64,000 nucleotides of DNA from Micromonospora radicis (GCF_003583405.1 NZ_QXEC01000021.1:1-64000), one strand, 5' to 3'. Counted from the first letter of the stretch, positions 16,658 through 25,148 are shown. The notes: generated by a model from the letters alone, not told the origin. Made by a program: numbers and translations.

Positions 16658-17287
16658 TCAACGGGGCTCGGCGGCCTCCGCCAGACCCGGGTAGTGCCGG
16701 ACGAAGCCGTCCCGGTCCACCTCGACGTCGGCGCTGAAGCCGTCGCTGGCGTACCGGAACCGGTTCGGCCCGAGCGCGGTGTAGACCTGCTCGGTGGGCA
16801 GCACCGTCAGGCTCGGCACCAGCACCCACGCCACGCTGATCGGATAGCTGGTGTCGGCGGCCTGCTCGGCCAGCCGCAGCCGGCGCACCGGCAGCGTGTT
16901 GAACAGCGGCGAAGCGCCCAGGTCCACGTCCAAGGCATCGGCCAGCCGGTCCGGATCCTCGACCCCGGGCAGCCCCGCCGGCGGTCGCCCGGCCGCCGTC
17001 AGCGCCGCGTCCAGGTCACCCTGCTCGGCGGCGGTCACCCGCCACCGGTCGGTGGCCCGTTCCAGCCGTACGCTGCGCCGCCAGCCGGCCCCCTCGACCT
17101 CGACCTCCAGCCGGACACTGACCCACTGCGGGTCGGTCATCAGCTGGTACCGGCAGGTGTACGGCAGCGGATCGGCCGACAGCTGGGTGCCCTGAGCCGC
17201 CAGGCCGTGACCATCGTCGACCAGGGCATGTTCGGCGCCGGCGGTGTCGATCCGGGTCCACAGCAACGACTTCGGCTTGGTCGGCAT
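16658..17287 (-). CDS. Putative glycolipid-binding family protein
   Basis: The 209-residue protein matches the putative glycolipid-binding domain family: an N-terminal LLWTRIDTAGAEHA segment, central alternating strands around TCRYQLMTDPQWVSVRLEVE, and the signature DVDLGASPLFNTLPVRRL. The family takes its name from a proposed glycolipid association; biochemical function is poorly established. The ATG at 17287 is chosen because upstream codons in this frame run into a 20-bp tandem repeat encoding low-complexity RRRRPHG-like peptide and then into the helicase gene. No operon partner is evident. Confidence 0.8.
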   Translation of the reverse strand: MPTKPKSLLWTRIDTAGAEHALVDDGHGLAAQGTQLSADPLPYTCRYQLMTDPQWVSVRLEVEVEGAGWRRSVRLERATDRWRVTAAEQGDLDAALTAAGRPPAGLPGVEDPDRLADALDVDLGASPLFNTLPVRRLRLAEQAADTSYPISVAWVLVPSLTVLPTEQVYTALGPNRFRYASDGFSADVEVDRDGFVRHYPGLAEAAEPR

Positions 17288-17410
17288 GGATCGGACGTTA
17301 CGCCACCCGACCCGGCCGGGCAGTGCCTTGCGCAGAAGGCCACCAGCCAGAACCGGCGAGTCGGCACCCCGACCCGTGGCATGCTCCGCCAGCTGCCCGC
17401 CGTCTCCGCC

Positions 17411-17691
17411 GTGAGGCCGCCGTCTGCGCTGGCTGGCCCTTCGCCGTGAGGCTGCCGCCTTCGCCGTGAGGCCGCCGTCTGCGCCGTGAGGCCGCCGTCT
17501 GCGCTGGCTGGCCCTTCGCCGTGAGGCTGCCGCCTTCGCCGTGAGGCCGCCGTCTGCGCTGGCTGGCCCTTCGCCGTGAGGCCGCCGCCTGCGCCGTGAG
17601 GCCGCCGTCTGCGCCGTGAGGCCGCCGTCTGCGCCGTGAGGCCGCCGTCTGCGCCGTGAGGCCGCCGTCTGCGCCGTGAGGCCGCCGTCTC
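17411..17691. repeat. Minisatellite: 12 copies of a 20-bp GC-rich unit
   Basis: The unit GTGAGGCCGCCGTCTGCGCC starts at 17411, 17446, 17466, 17486, 17521, 17541, 17576, 17596, 17616, 17636, 17656 and 17676. Spacing is 20 bases except three 35-base steps, where an extra GCTGGCTGGCCCTTCGCC-like block is interposed. Copies differ by few substitutions (CTGCCGCCT variants). It lies between two minus-strand genes, and no supported gene covers it. Confidence 0.95.
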
Positions 17692-17711
17692 CGCTGGCGG
17701 GCGCCTTCGCC

Positions 17712-17799
17712 GGCTGCAAGATCGTGCTCGATCCAGGATCGAGTGGTATCGCATCACGAGGTGGCCACTCGATCCCTGATCGAGCATGATCTTGCAGCC
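17712..17799. repeat. Dispersed palindrome, family B, copy 1 (35-bp arms)
   Basis: Arms at 17712-17746 and 17765-17799 are inverted repeats identical at 32 of 35 positions. Each arm contains a nested palindrome of the CTCGATCC-GGATCGAG type, and the loop is 18 bases. The outer ends (GGCTGCAAGATC) share AAGATC with family A. A second copy is at 37026-37088. It lies downstream of the helicase gene, so it could also terminate it. Confidence 0.9.
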
Positions 17800-17888
17800 G
17801 CAGCCGCAGCCGCAGCCGCAGCCGCAGCCGCAGCCGCAGCCGCAGCCGCAGCCGCAGCCGCAGCCGCAGCCGCAGCCGCAGCCGCAGC
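17794..17888. repeat. (GCAGCC)n hexanucleotide tract, about 16 units
   Basis: An uninterrupted GCAGCC run occupies about 95 bases, starting in the right arm of the palindrome and ending 18 bases before the helicase stop codon. Perfect hexamer runs of this length are prone to slippage, in the cell and in sequencing or assembly. Confidence 0.97.
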
Positions 17889-17906
17889 GTTGCGGGTGGC
17901 TCGTGA

Positions 17907-19853
17907 TCAGTGGGCGCGCGCCCGCGGGCGCCCACCCGGTCCCCGCCAGTCCTCCCGCTGCCGGTCCTGCGGGCCCCGGCCGTCCGCGCGCATCCGGTCG
18001 CCGTAACGACGCTCGCCCCGGGCCGGTTCGCCGAACCGACGCTCGCCGGCGCCCCGGTCGGCGTAACCGCGCTCGCTGGCGCCCCGGTCGGCGTAACCGC
18101 GCTCGCTGGCGCCCCGGTCGGCGTAACCGCGCTCGCTGGCGCCCCGGTCGGCGTAACCGCGCTCGCTGGCGCCCCGGTCGGCGTAACCGCGCTCGCCGCG
18201 CGGGTGGTCGCCGTACCGGCGGTCACCGCTTGGCCGGTCACCGTAACGGCGGTCGTCCCGGCCGTGGCCGCCGAACTGGTCACCGCGACCTTCGTCACGG
18301 CCGCGGCGCTCGCCTCGACCGTCACTCGGGTATCCGCGCTCGCCTCGGCTGTCGGAACCGTAGCTGCGCTCACCTCGGCTGTCACTCGGGTATCCGCGCT
18401 CGCCTCGGCTGTCACTCGGGTAACGGCGCTCGCTGCGGCTGTCGGAGCCGTAGCCGCGCTCGCCCCGGCCCTCGCCTGCGTACCGGCGTTCGCCGCTGGG
18501 CCGGTCCCGGTAGCTGCGCTCACCGGTCGGGCGGTCGCCGAAGCGACGCGGGCCACCGGTGCGGCCGGGCCGGCGGGACTCCTGGGGCTCGTCGCGTACC
18601 GGCACACCGCTGGGCTCCCGCGCCCCGGTCAGTTCGCCGAGGGCGGGGTCACCGGCGCGTACCCGGGTCTCGGCCGGCTGCACACCGGCCTTCTCCAGCA
18701 TTGCCAGGGTGGTGCGCCGCTGCTTCGGCAGCACCAGGGTGGCCACCGCACCCGTCTCACCGGCCCGGGCGGTACGTCCGGCCCGGTGCAGGTAGTCCTT
18801 CGGGTCCTTCGGCGGGTCGACGTGCAGTACCAGCGAGACCCCGTCGACGTGGATGCCCCGGGCCGCCACGTCGGTGGCGACCAGGACGTTCGTCCGGCCC
18901 TCGCGGAATTCGGCCAGGGTGCGGGTACGCATCCGCTGGGTCTTGCCGCCGTGCAGCCCGCCGGCGCGTACGCCGACCGCCGCGAGCTGCGTGACGAGCC
19001 GGTCCACGCCGAGCTGCGTCCGGGCGAAGACGATGGTGCGGCCGGACCGCGCCGCGATCGACGCGGTCACCGGGAACTTGTCGGCCGGCGGGATGAGCAG
19101 CAGGTGGTGGTCCATGGTGGAGACAGCGGCGGTGGGCGGCGCGGTGGAGTGGGTGACCGGGTCGGTCATGAAGCGCCGGACCAGCGCGTCCACGTCGGCG
19201 TCGAGGGTAGCCGAGAAGAGCAGCCGCTGGGCCCCTGCCGGGGTCTTCGCCAGCAGTTCGGTGACGTCCGGCAGGAAGCCCATGTCGGCCATCTGGTCCG
19301 CCTCGTCGAGCACGGTGACCTCGACGTCGTCCAGGCGGCAGACGCCGCGGGCGATCAGGTCGCCGAGCCGGCCCGGAGTCGCCACGACGACCTCCACGCC
19401 GCGCCGCAGGGCGTCGATCTGGCGGTCGTAGGGCACCCCGCCGACGGCGGTCTTCAGGGACAGGCCGACGGACCGACCCAGCGGGGCCAGGGCGTCGTTG
19501 ACCTGCATGGCCAGTTCCCGGGTGGGAACCAGGACGAGGGCCCGGGGGCGCAGCGACCGGGCCGGTCCCGCGGCGGCGACCCGGGCCAGCAGTGGCAGCC
19601 CGAAGGCAAGCGTCTTGCCGGAGCCGGTCTGGCCACGGCCGAGTACGTCCCGTCCGGCGAGCGCGTCCGGCACGGTCGCCCGCTGGATCTCGAACGGGCT
19701 GGTGATGCCCTGCCGGGCAAGGGCCTGGACCAGCGGACCGGGCAGGCCCAGGTCCTCGAAGGTGGTGGTGGGGGCGTCGGTGACGGTCGGCTGCGAGCCG
19801 GCGTGGACGTCGAGGGCGGACAGGGGCGTGCCGGGATCAGCGGAGATGGTCAA
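17907..19853 (-). CDS. DEAD-box RNA helicase with long repetitive RG-rich C-terminal tail
   Basis: All core motifs are present in the first 400 residues: the Q-motif region FEDLGLPGPLVQALARQGI, Walker A GQTGSGKT, PTRELA, DEAD, SAT, VATDVAARGIHVDG and HRAGRTARAG. From about residue 435 the tail is rich in Arg, Gly, Asp, Ser and Tyr in roughly 10-residue repeats, including perfect GYADRGASER repeats. Such tails usually bind RNA and can favour condensation. The TTG at 19853 (GAAAGG upstream) yields 648 residues; an ATG at 19946 would add 31 residues of poor character. It probably acts in rRNA or mRNA remodelling. No partner gene is adjacent. Confidence 0.9.
   Translation of the reverse strand: MTISADPGTPLSALDVHAGSQPTVTDAPTTTFEDLGLPGPLVQALARQGITSPFEIQRATVPDALAGRDVLGRGQTGSGKTLAFGLPLLARVAAAGPARSLRPRALVLVPTRELAMQVNDALAPLGRSVGLSLKTAVGGVPYDRQIDALRRGVEVVVATPGRLGDLIARGVCRLDDVEVTVLDEADQMADMGFLPDVTELLAKTPAGAQRLLFSATLDADVDALVRRFMTDPVTHSTAPPTAAVSTMDHHLLLIPPADKFPVTASIAARSGRTIVFARTQLGVDRLVTQLAAVGVRAGGLHGGKTQRMRTRTLAEFREGRTNVLVATDVAARGIHVDGVSLVLHVDPPKDPKDYLHRAGRTARAGETGAVATLVLPKQRRTTLAMLEKAGVQPAETRVRAGDPALGELTGAREPSGVPVRDEPQESRRPGRTGGPRRFGDRPTGERSYRDRPSGERRYAGEGRGERGYGSDSRSERRYPSDSRGERGYPSDSRGERSYGSDSRGERGYPSDGRGERRGRDEGRGDQFGGHGRDDRRYGDRPSGDRRYGDHPRGERGYADRGASERGYADRGASERGYADRGASERGYADRGASERGYADRGAGERRFGEPARGERRYGDRMRADGRGPQDRQREDWRGPGGRPRARAH
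18061..18180 (-). repeat. Four perfect 30-bp tandem repeats within the helicase tail
   Basis: A 30-base unit (beginning GCGTAACCGCGCTCGCTGGC on the plus strand) is repeated without change at 18061, 18091, 18121 and 18151, with partial copies at both ends. It encodes the 10-residue repeat GYADRGASER. Degenerate 30-bp repeats continue to about 18540. Confidence 0.97.
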
Positions 19854-20053
19854 GAAATGCCTTTCAAGCGGGGCGCATCTTCGCGATGTCCCGCCGCGGC
19901 ACCTCGCCGCCGGATCTTCCGCAAGAACGCCCGATGGGCGCGCCATCGCGCGCCGGGGTCAGTGATCGCTGTCAAGTGTACGGCGGTGGGCCGGATGTCG
20001 CCCAAGTCGGCGGTGGGTAGTGGGCGGACTCACCCACGGATCCGAGTACGGCG

Positions 20054-21559
20054 TCACCCCGCCTGGCCGCCGGTCAGTCCGCTCAACGCATCGTTGGCCA
20101 CCAGTACGACCAGCACGCTGATCGCCACCAGCAGGCACAGCGCGACGGCCATCACGATCATCACCCGGAGGGTGCTGCTGGACCGTTCGGCCGAACTCTC
20201 CGTCCAGCCCTGGGCCAGGATGTGCCCGGTCAGCGAGCCGGAGTTCTCCGGCTCTCCGGCGGGGAAGGCCACCGTGGCGTTGTTCGCGTCGCTGGAGTAG
20301 TACGCGCTCAGGCCGGCCCCGTCCGGACGTTTCGCGGCCTGCTCGGGCCGCCCGGTGGGCGTACCCTGCCGGTCGCCCGGCCCACCGCCGGGCTGCTGGG
20401 TCGGTGCGGTGCGCGGGGTCGGCGGTGGCGGAGCGGCCCGGGTCGGCGCCGGGCCCGGCGGCGCGGGCGGGACCAGGCCGGGACGGGCTGACTGCCGGGG
20501 CGCCGCACCGGGCGAGGCGGGCGAAGGCTCGTCCCGGCGGCCGACCGGGCTGGTCGGCGGCGGCCAGACCGGCAGGGCGGGCGCCGGCACGGCCGGGGCC
20601 GATTCCGTTGCCGCCGGAACCGTCCGGGATGCGCCTGGCGTGGCGGGCGGTGGCGGGAACGGCGGCGCGGGTACCGGACCCGGTGGGGGCGGCGGCGCCG
20701 GCACGGGCGGGCCCGGTGGGGGCGTCGGTGAGCCCGGCAGCGGCGGCGTGGGCCGAGGCGTGGGCGGGGGCGCGGGCACCGGTCCCGGCGGGTACGGCCC
20801 CGGCCCCGGTGGTGCCGGTGCGGGTACGGGCGGTGCCGGAGTCGGCACCGGCGGTGTCGGGATGGGTGCGGGTGGTGTCGGGGCCGGTGGCGTCGGCGGG
20901 GCCGGCGCCGGTCCTGGCGGGGTCGGTGGCACCGGCGGGATGGGTGGCACCGGCGGGGTCGGTGGCGCGGGCACCGGTGGGCGGGGTGCCGGCTCGGGGG
21001 CGGGCGGCGTGGCTGGCTCGGCCGGCTCCGCTGGCTGGGTGAGCGCTGGCTGGGTGAGCGCCGGCTGGGTGAGCGCCGCCGGCTGGGCCGGCGCCGCTGG
21101 TTCCGGAGCTACCGGCGCCGAACGGTAGACACCCGAGGACTTGCCGCCGCGGCCGGCGGCGTTCGCCTCGTCGGCGCCCACCCGGCTCATCCCGGGCACC
21201 CGGGCGCTGGCCCGTGCCGCAGGCACCGGCCCCGACACTCCGTCCGCCTGCACCGTGCCCGGCCCGGCCGGTCCGGTACCTTCCGTGCCGACCTGGGGCC
21301 GGGCGGCCGTCGAGTAGCCGCGTACCCCAGCCTGTCTGGGCGGGACCGCGGACGCGGTCGCCCGGAAGCTGGTCCCGCCGCTCGGCGTGGTCGTCGGCGG
21401 GCCGGTGCCGGCCGCCGGGGCGCTGGTCGCAGCTGCGCCCGGGTCGTCGGCCGCAACCGGGCGGACACCCGCCCGGCCCACGGCTGGCTGGGCGTCGGCG
21501 GTGGCCGGAGCGGTGGCCGGTCCAGGGTCGGCCTTCGCCGGAACCTCGTGCTCGGTCAT
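20054..21559 (-). CDS. Proline-rich protein with one C-terminal transmembrane helix
   Basis: I do not recognise a family. The 501-residue protein starts at an ATG with a GGAGG site (MTEHEVPAKADPGPATAPAT). Residues about 1-165 are Ala/Pro/Gly/Thr-rich, about 165-420 are strongly proline-rich (PTPPAP-, PPVPAP- and PPGP-type repeats), and about 420-465 are less biased. A single helix near the C-terminus (VMIVMAVALCLLVAISVLVV) is followed by about 15 residues. With no signal peptide it would be tail-anchored, with the proline-rich part in the cytoplasm. The composition makes it intrinsically disordered; a scaffold or cell-envelope role is possible but unsupported. Confidence 0.75.
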   Translation of the reverse strand: MTEHEVPAKADPGPATAPATADAQPAVGRAGVRPVAADDPGAAATSAPAAGTGPPTTTPSGGTSFRATASAVPPRQAGVRGYSTAARPQVGTEGTGPAGPGTVQADGVSGPVPAARASARVPGMSRVGADEANAAGRGGKSSGVYRSAPVAPEPAAPAQPAALTQPALTQPALTQPAEPAEPATPPAPEPAPRPPVPAPPTPPVPPIPPVPPTPPGPAPAPPTPPAPTPPAPIPTPPVPTPAPPVPAPAPPGPGPYPPGPVPAPPPTPRPTPPLPGSPTPPPGPPVPAPPPPPGPVPAPPFPPPPATPGASRTVPAATESAPAVPAPALPVWPPPTSPVGRRDEPSPASPGAAPRQSARPGLVPPAPPGPAPTRAAPPPPTPRTAPTQQPGGGPGDRQGTPTGRPEQAAKRPDGAGLSAYYSSDANNATVAFPAGEPENSGSLTGHILAQGWTESSAERSSSTLRVMIVMAVALCLLVAISVLVVLVANDALSGLTGGQAG

Positions 21560-21732
21560 CCTCGCCTCCGCCGCGCTCGCACCCGGACCGCCGGACCGGG
21601 AGTACTCAGTGACACCGTGCCACATGTCGACCGGTTGGCACACCTGGAGTGCCCACAGTGTCCCCAGGTGTATCCGGGCGGCGCCGATCGGCGGCCGGTC
21701 GGCGAGTGGACGATCAGCCGTGTCGCGTCGGG

Positions 21733-23292
21733 TCAGTGACCGCCGACGGTCGACGGGGTGGCCGAGACGCTCTCCTCGGGTGCGAGGCTGCTCGTCGTCG
21801 TGGTCGGGCTGGCGTCGTCGTCGAGGTCGTCGCTGTCACCCGGCGTGGTGGTGGGGCTGGGCGTCGCCGAGGTGACCGACGGCGTGGGCGTGGGGGTGGT
21901 GCTGCCCGTCGGGGTGGGCGTGGGGCTCGGCGAGGTGGGTGCGGGCGTCGGCGACGTGGAGGGCGTCGGCGTCGGCGTCGGTCTCGGCGTGGTCGTCGGC
22001 TTCGGGGTCGGGCTCGGCTTCGGGGTCGGCTTGACCGTCGGGGTCGGCGTCGGGGTCGCCGACGGTGTGGGCGAGGCCGACTCGGCGGGTACCGCACCGA
22101 CCACCCGGGTCGCGGCGAAGAGCCGGGACCAGCGTACGGTCGAGATCTTCACCACGTCGCCCGTGGTGGGCGCATGGATCATCTTGCCGTCGCCGATGTA
22201 CATCCCCATGTGATGGATCGTCCGCCAACTGCTGCCGGAGGCGAAGAAGACCAGGTCGCCGGGGAGCAGCGCGTTGCGGGGCACGGTACGGGACCGGGTC
22301 GCGTAGTACTGGTCGCGGGAGACCCGGGGCAGCTGGTAGTAGCCCGCCGACCGGTACGCCGACCAGATCAGACCGGAGCAGTCGAACGAGTTCGGGCCGG
22401 TGGCCCCCCAGACGTACGGGTCACCGAGCTGCCGGCGGGCGTACGCCAGCGCGGCCAGCGCGGTGGGGTGCGCGACCAGCCCGTCCGCCGACTGGTTGGC
22501 GTAGTCGGCGCCGAGTTGCTGCTCGGCGCGCTCCTGTTGGCGGGCCAGCTCGACCAGCTGCGTGGCGTTCTGCTCGCGCAGCTTGAGCAGCTTGGCCTCT
22601 TCGTCGCGGAGCGCCTTCTGGGTGGCGGTGTACTGCTCCTGGGCGCCGCGCAGCCGGGACTCGGCCGCCGTGTACGCCTCGGTGGCCACCTGCTCGTCGG
22701 CGCGGGTACGGGCCAGTTCGCCGGCCGCCGGGGCGGTGGCGTGTTCGGCCCGTTCACCGCGGTTCGCCCGCCGGAGTAGCTCCAGGTCGCGCAGGTCGGC
22801 GGCGAAGTCGAGGGGCGGTAGCGCGGCGTCCGCCTTGATCGCCTGCGCGGCCGCCTGGTCGGCGCGCTGCTGGGCCTGCTGGACGGCGGCCCGGGCGAAC
22901 TCCAGGTCACGCTCGGCGCTCAGCTGTTGGGCCTCGGCCTCGGTGCGCTGCTGCTCCAGTTCGAGTAGTTGGGTGCCGAGCTCGCCGACCCGGGCCTCGG
23001 CGGCGTTGATCTGTACTTCGAGGGCGCTGGCGCCGGGGGACACCGAGGGGGCGACCACACCCGGGTTGGGGTCGGCGGGGGCGGCACCGGGCAGTTGGAA
23101 CGGACCGGTGACGGTCGGGCGGGAACCGGTGTCGGGGACCGTTACGGGCACCCCCGGCTCGGCGTACGCCGGAGCGGCGAGGACGGTGGCGGCGACGGCG
23201 CTGAGCAGAGCGGACCAGAGCATCGGACGTAGCACCGGCGAGATCACCGGGTGCCGTCGCCGTTGCCGTCGCCCGTGCTCGCTGTCGACCAT
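21733..23292 (-). CDS. Secreted NlpC/P60 peptidoglycan endopeptidase with coiled coil and Thr-Pro tail
   Basis: The 519-residue protein has a signal peptide (residues about 20-45, ending AAPAYAEPG), a long coiled coil (about 90-270) and an NlpC/P60 domain (about 275-400). Catalytic residues are the Cys in NSFDCSGLIWSAY, the His in HHMGMYIGDG and a third polar position near MIHAPTTGD. A tail of about 110 residues is almost pure Thr/Pro/Ser. The coiled-coil plus NlpC/P60 layout resembles RipA-type cell-separation hydrolases; the tail could be glycosylated or span the wall. The ATG at 23292 has an AGGAG site; 28 upstream codons are excluded. Confidence 0.9.
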   Translation of the reverse strand: MVDSEHGRRQRRRHPVISPVLRPMLWSALLSAVAATVLAAPAYAEPGVPVTVPDTGSRPTVTGPFQLPGAAPADPNPGVVAPSVSPGASALEVQINAAEARVGELGTQLLELEQQRTEAEAQQLSAERDLEFARAAVQQAQQRADQAAAQAIKADAALPPLDFAADLRDLELLRRANRGERAEHATAPAAGELARTRADEQVATEAYTAAESRLRGAQEQYTATQKALRDEEAKLLKLREQNATQLVELARQQERAEQQLGADYANQSADGLVAHPTALAALAYARRQLGDPYVWGATGPNSFDCSGLIWSAYRSAGYYQLPRVSRDQYYATRSRTVPRNALLPGDLVFFASGSSWRTIHHMGMYIGDGKMIHAPTTGDVVKISTVRWSRLFAATRVVGAVPAESASPTPSATPTPTPTVKPTPKPSPTPKPTTTPRPTPTPTPSTSPTPAPTSPSPTPTPTGSTTPTPTPSVTSATPSPTTTPGDSDDLDDDASPTTTTSSLAPEESVSATPSTVGGH

Positions 23293-23531
23293 TCCGCTCC
23301 TCGTCCGGGTGGTGCGCCGCGCGGGTGGTGGGGTCGCGGCGGTCGGGACGCTACCAGGGTGTGTGGTGCGCCCCACCCTGTCTTACCGCAAGGGGCACAG
23401 CGCTGTCGATGTCTGGAAGCTGAGAGTCTGCTGCCAGCGGACCACGGTGTGAGCAGCTGCGGTGACCGACGTAGGCTCTGGTTTGCGATCGGGCTCCGGT
23501 CGCGACGGCAGTGGGAAGGGACGGGCTTTCG

Positions 23532-24701
23532 ATGGACGCCGGACTCAAGCGCGAGCTCGAAGCGAAGGTGTACGCGGGGGAGCGACTGACCCGGGAGGAC
23601 GGGATCGCCCTCTACGCCAGTGACGATCTGACCTGGCTGGGTCGGCTGGCCCACCACAAGCGCACCGAACTCAACGGTGACCGGGTCATGTTCAACGTCA
23701 ACCGGCACCTCAACCTGACCAACGTCTGCAGCGCGAGCTGCGCGTACTGCTCCTTCCAGCGCAAGCCGGGGGAGAAGGACGCGTACACGATGCGCATCGA
23801 CGAGGCGGTCCGCAAGGCCAAGGAGATGGAGGACGAGCAGCTCACCGAGCTGCACATCGTCAACGGCCTGCACCCGACCCTGCCCTGGCGCTACTACCCG
23901 AAGGTGCTGCGCGAGCTGAAGGCGGCGCTGCCGAAGGTGAACCTCAAGGCGTTCACCGCCACCGAGGTCCAGTGGTTCGAGAAGATCAGCGGGCTGAGCG
24001 CCGACCAGATCCTGGACGAGCTGATGGACGCCGGCCTGGAGTCGCTGACCGGCGGCGGCGCGGAGATCTTCGACTGGGAGATCCGGCAGCACATCGTCGA
24101 CCACGCCTGTCACTGGGAGGACTGGTCGCGGATCCACCGACTGGCCCACAGCAAGGGCATGAAGACCCCGTCGACCATGCTCTACGGGCACATCGAGGAG
24201 CCCCGGCACCGGGTCGACCACGTGCTGCGGCTGCGCGAGTTGCAGGACGAGACCGGCGGCTTCCAGGTGTTCATCCCGCTGCGGTACCAGCACGACTTCG
24301 TGGACTCGGCGGACGGCAAGATCCGTAACCGGATCCAGGCGCGGACCACCATGGCCTCGCCGGCCGAGTCGTTGAAGACCTTCGCGGTGTCCCGGCTGCT
24401 CTTCGACAACGTGCCGCACGTCAAGTGCTTCTGGGTGATGCACGGGCTCTCGGTAGCCCAGCTGTCGCTCAACTTCGGGGTGGACGACCTGGACGGTTCG
24501 GTCGTGGAATACAAGATCACTCACGACGCCGACTCGTACGGCACGCCGAACACCATGCACCGGGACGATCTGCTGCACCTGATCTGGGACGCCGGCTTCC
24601 GGCCGATGGAACGCAACACCCGCTACGAGGTGGTCCGCGAGTACGACGCCGCGCCGACGTTGGCGCAGCGCCGCGCCGAACCGCAGCAGGTGTGGGCCTG
24701 A
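23532..24701 (+). CDS. mqnE: Aminofutalosine synthase
   Basis: This radical SAM enzyme joins the MqnA product 3-[(1-carboxyvinyl)oxy]benzoate to adenosine-derived carbon, giving aminofutalosine in menaquinone biosynthesis. The 389-residue protein has the cluster motif CSASCAYC in NLTNVCSASCAYCSF, and MqnE-like blocks HIVNGLHPTLPWRYY, LTGGGAEIF and TPSTMLYGHIEEP. These fit MqnE better than MqnC or CofH. The ATG at 23532 follows GGGAAGGGA; a GTG at 23511 is in frame but has no such spacing. The next gene is a small membrane protein 24 bases on. Confidence 0.93.
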   Translation: MDAGLKRELEAKVYAGERLTREDGIALYASDDLTWLGRLAHHKRTELNGDRVMFNVNRHLNLTNVCSASCAYCSFQRKPGEKDAYTMRIDEAVRKAKEMEDEQLTELHIVNGLHPTLPWRYYPKVLRELKAALPKVNLKAFTATEVQWFEKISGLSADQILDELMDAGLESLTGGGAEIFDWEIRQHIVDHACHWEDWSRIHRLAHSKGMKTPSTMLYGHIEEPRHRVDHVLRLRELQDETGGFQVFIPLRYQHDFVDSADGKIRNRIQARTTMASPAESLKTFAVSRLLFDNVPHVKCFWVMHGLSVAQLSLNFGVDDLDGSVVEYKITHDADSYGTPNTMHRDDLLHLIWDAGFRPMERNTRYEVVREYDAAPTLAQRRAEPQQVWA

Positions 24702-24725
24702 CCCGCCGCGTACCCTGACCCGACG

Positions 24726-25148
24726 ATGGCCGAGCAGCAGAGCACCTTTCCCCGGCGCGACGACGACGGTCGCATCCTGACCCTGGGCGACCTGCTCGGT
24801 GTCGCGTTGGCCGGGGCGGTCATCGGGCTGCTGGTGCTGGTGCTCTTCGACGCGGCCTTCGCCTGGTTCGGTGCCGGTGACTTCGGTCAGGCCAACGGTT
24901 GGCTGGCGGTGATCCTGCCCGCCTGGCTGTTCTGGGAGGACTTCCGGGCCTGGGAGTTCGGCGCACCCCGGGTGGTGGCCGCGCTGGTCGCCGCCGCGGT
25001 GGCGATCGTCTCGGGGCTGCTGGTGGCGGGCGTCGCGGTCGGGCTGCCGCCGCTGCTGTCCGGCGCCCTGGCCGCGGTGACCTTCACCGTGGTGTACGCG
25101 GCGGTCTGGTTCCCCGGCGTCCGTTGGCTGGTCAACCGGACGAGCTGA
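24726..25148 (+). CDS. Hypothetical membrane protein, four predicted helices
   Basis: No family is recognised. The 140-residue protein begins with about 20 hydrophilic residues (MAEQQSTFPRRDDDGR) followed by four hydrophobic segments near residues 22-47, 57-70, 78-103 and 106-131. A conserved-looking WLFWEDFRAWEF segment lies between helices two and three. It starts 24 bases after mqnE and precedes a DUF4229 protein. A role in menaquinone synthesis is possible by position only. Confidence 0.75.
   Translation: MAEQQSTFPRRDDDGRILTLGDLLGVALAGAVIGLLVLVLFDAAFAWFGAGDFGQANGWLAVILPAWLFWEDFRAWEFGAPRVVAALVAAAVAIVSGLLVAGVAVGLPPLLSGALAAVTFTVVYAAVWFPGVRWLVNRTS

Noticed and set aside
17411..17691. Possible CRISPR array
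   Set aside because: Units are contiguous 20-bp repeats without unique spacers, and no cas genes are present.
17288..18607. Upstream extension of the glycolipid-binding gene frame, giving 649 residues
   Set aside because: The added part translates the minisatellite, hexamer and helicase repeats into low-complexity peptide. Homology begins at the ATG at 17287.
19854..19946. 31-residue N-terminal extension of the DEAD-box helicase
   Set aside because: Composition is poor and a TTG with a GAAAGG site matches the start of the expected protein; not excluded with certainty.
17910..20300. 796-codon plus-strand frame opposite the DEAD-box helicase
   Set aside because: Antisense shadow of a gene with all DEAD-box motifs; its Val/Ala/Leu repeats mirror the helicase's RG repeats.
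20368..21128. Gly-rich PE_PGRS-like plus-strand frames
   Set aside because: They are the complement of the proline codons of the minus-strand proline-rich gene, and lack a start with a ribosome-binding site.
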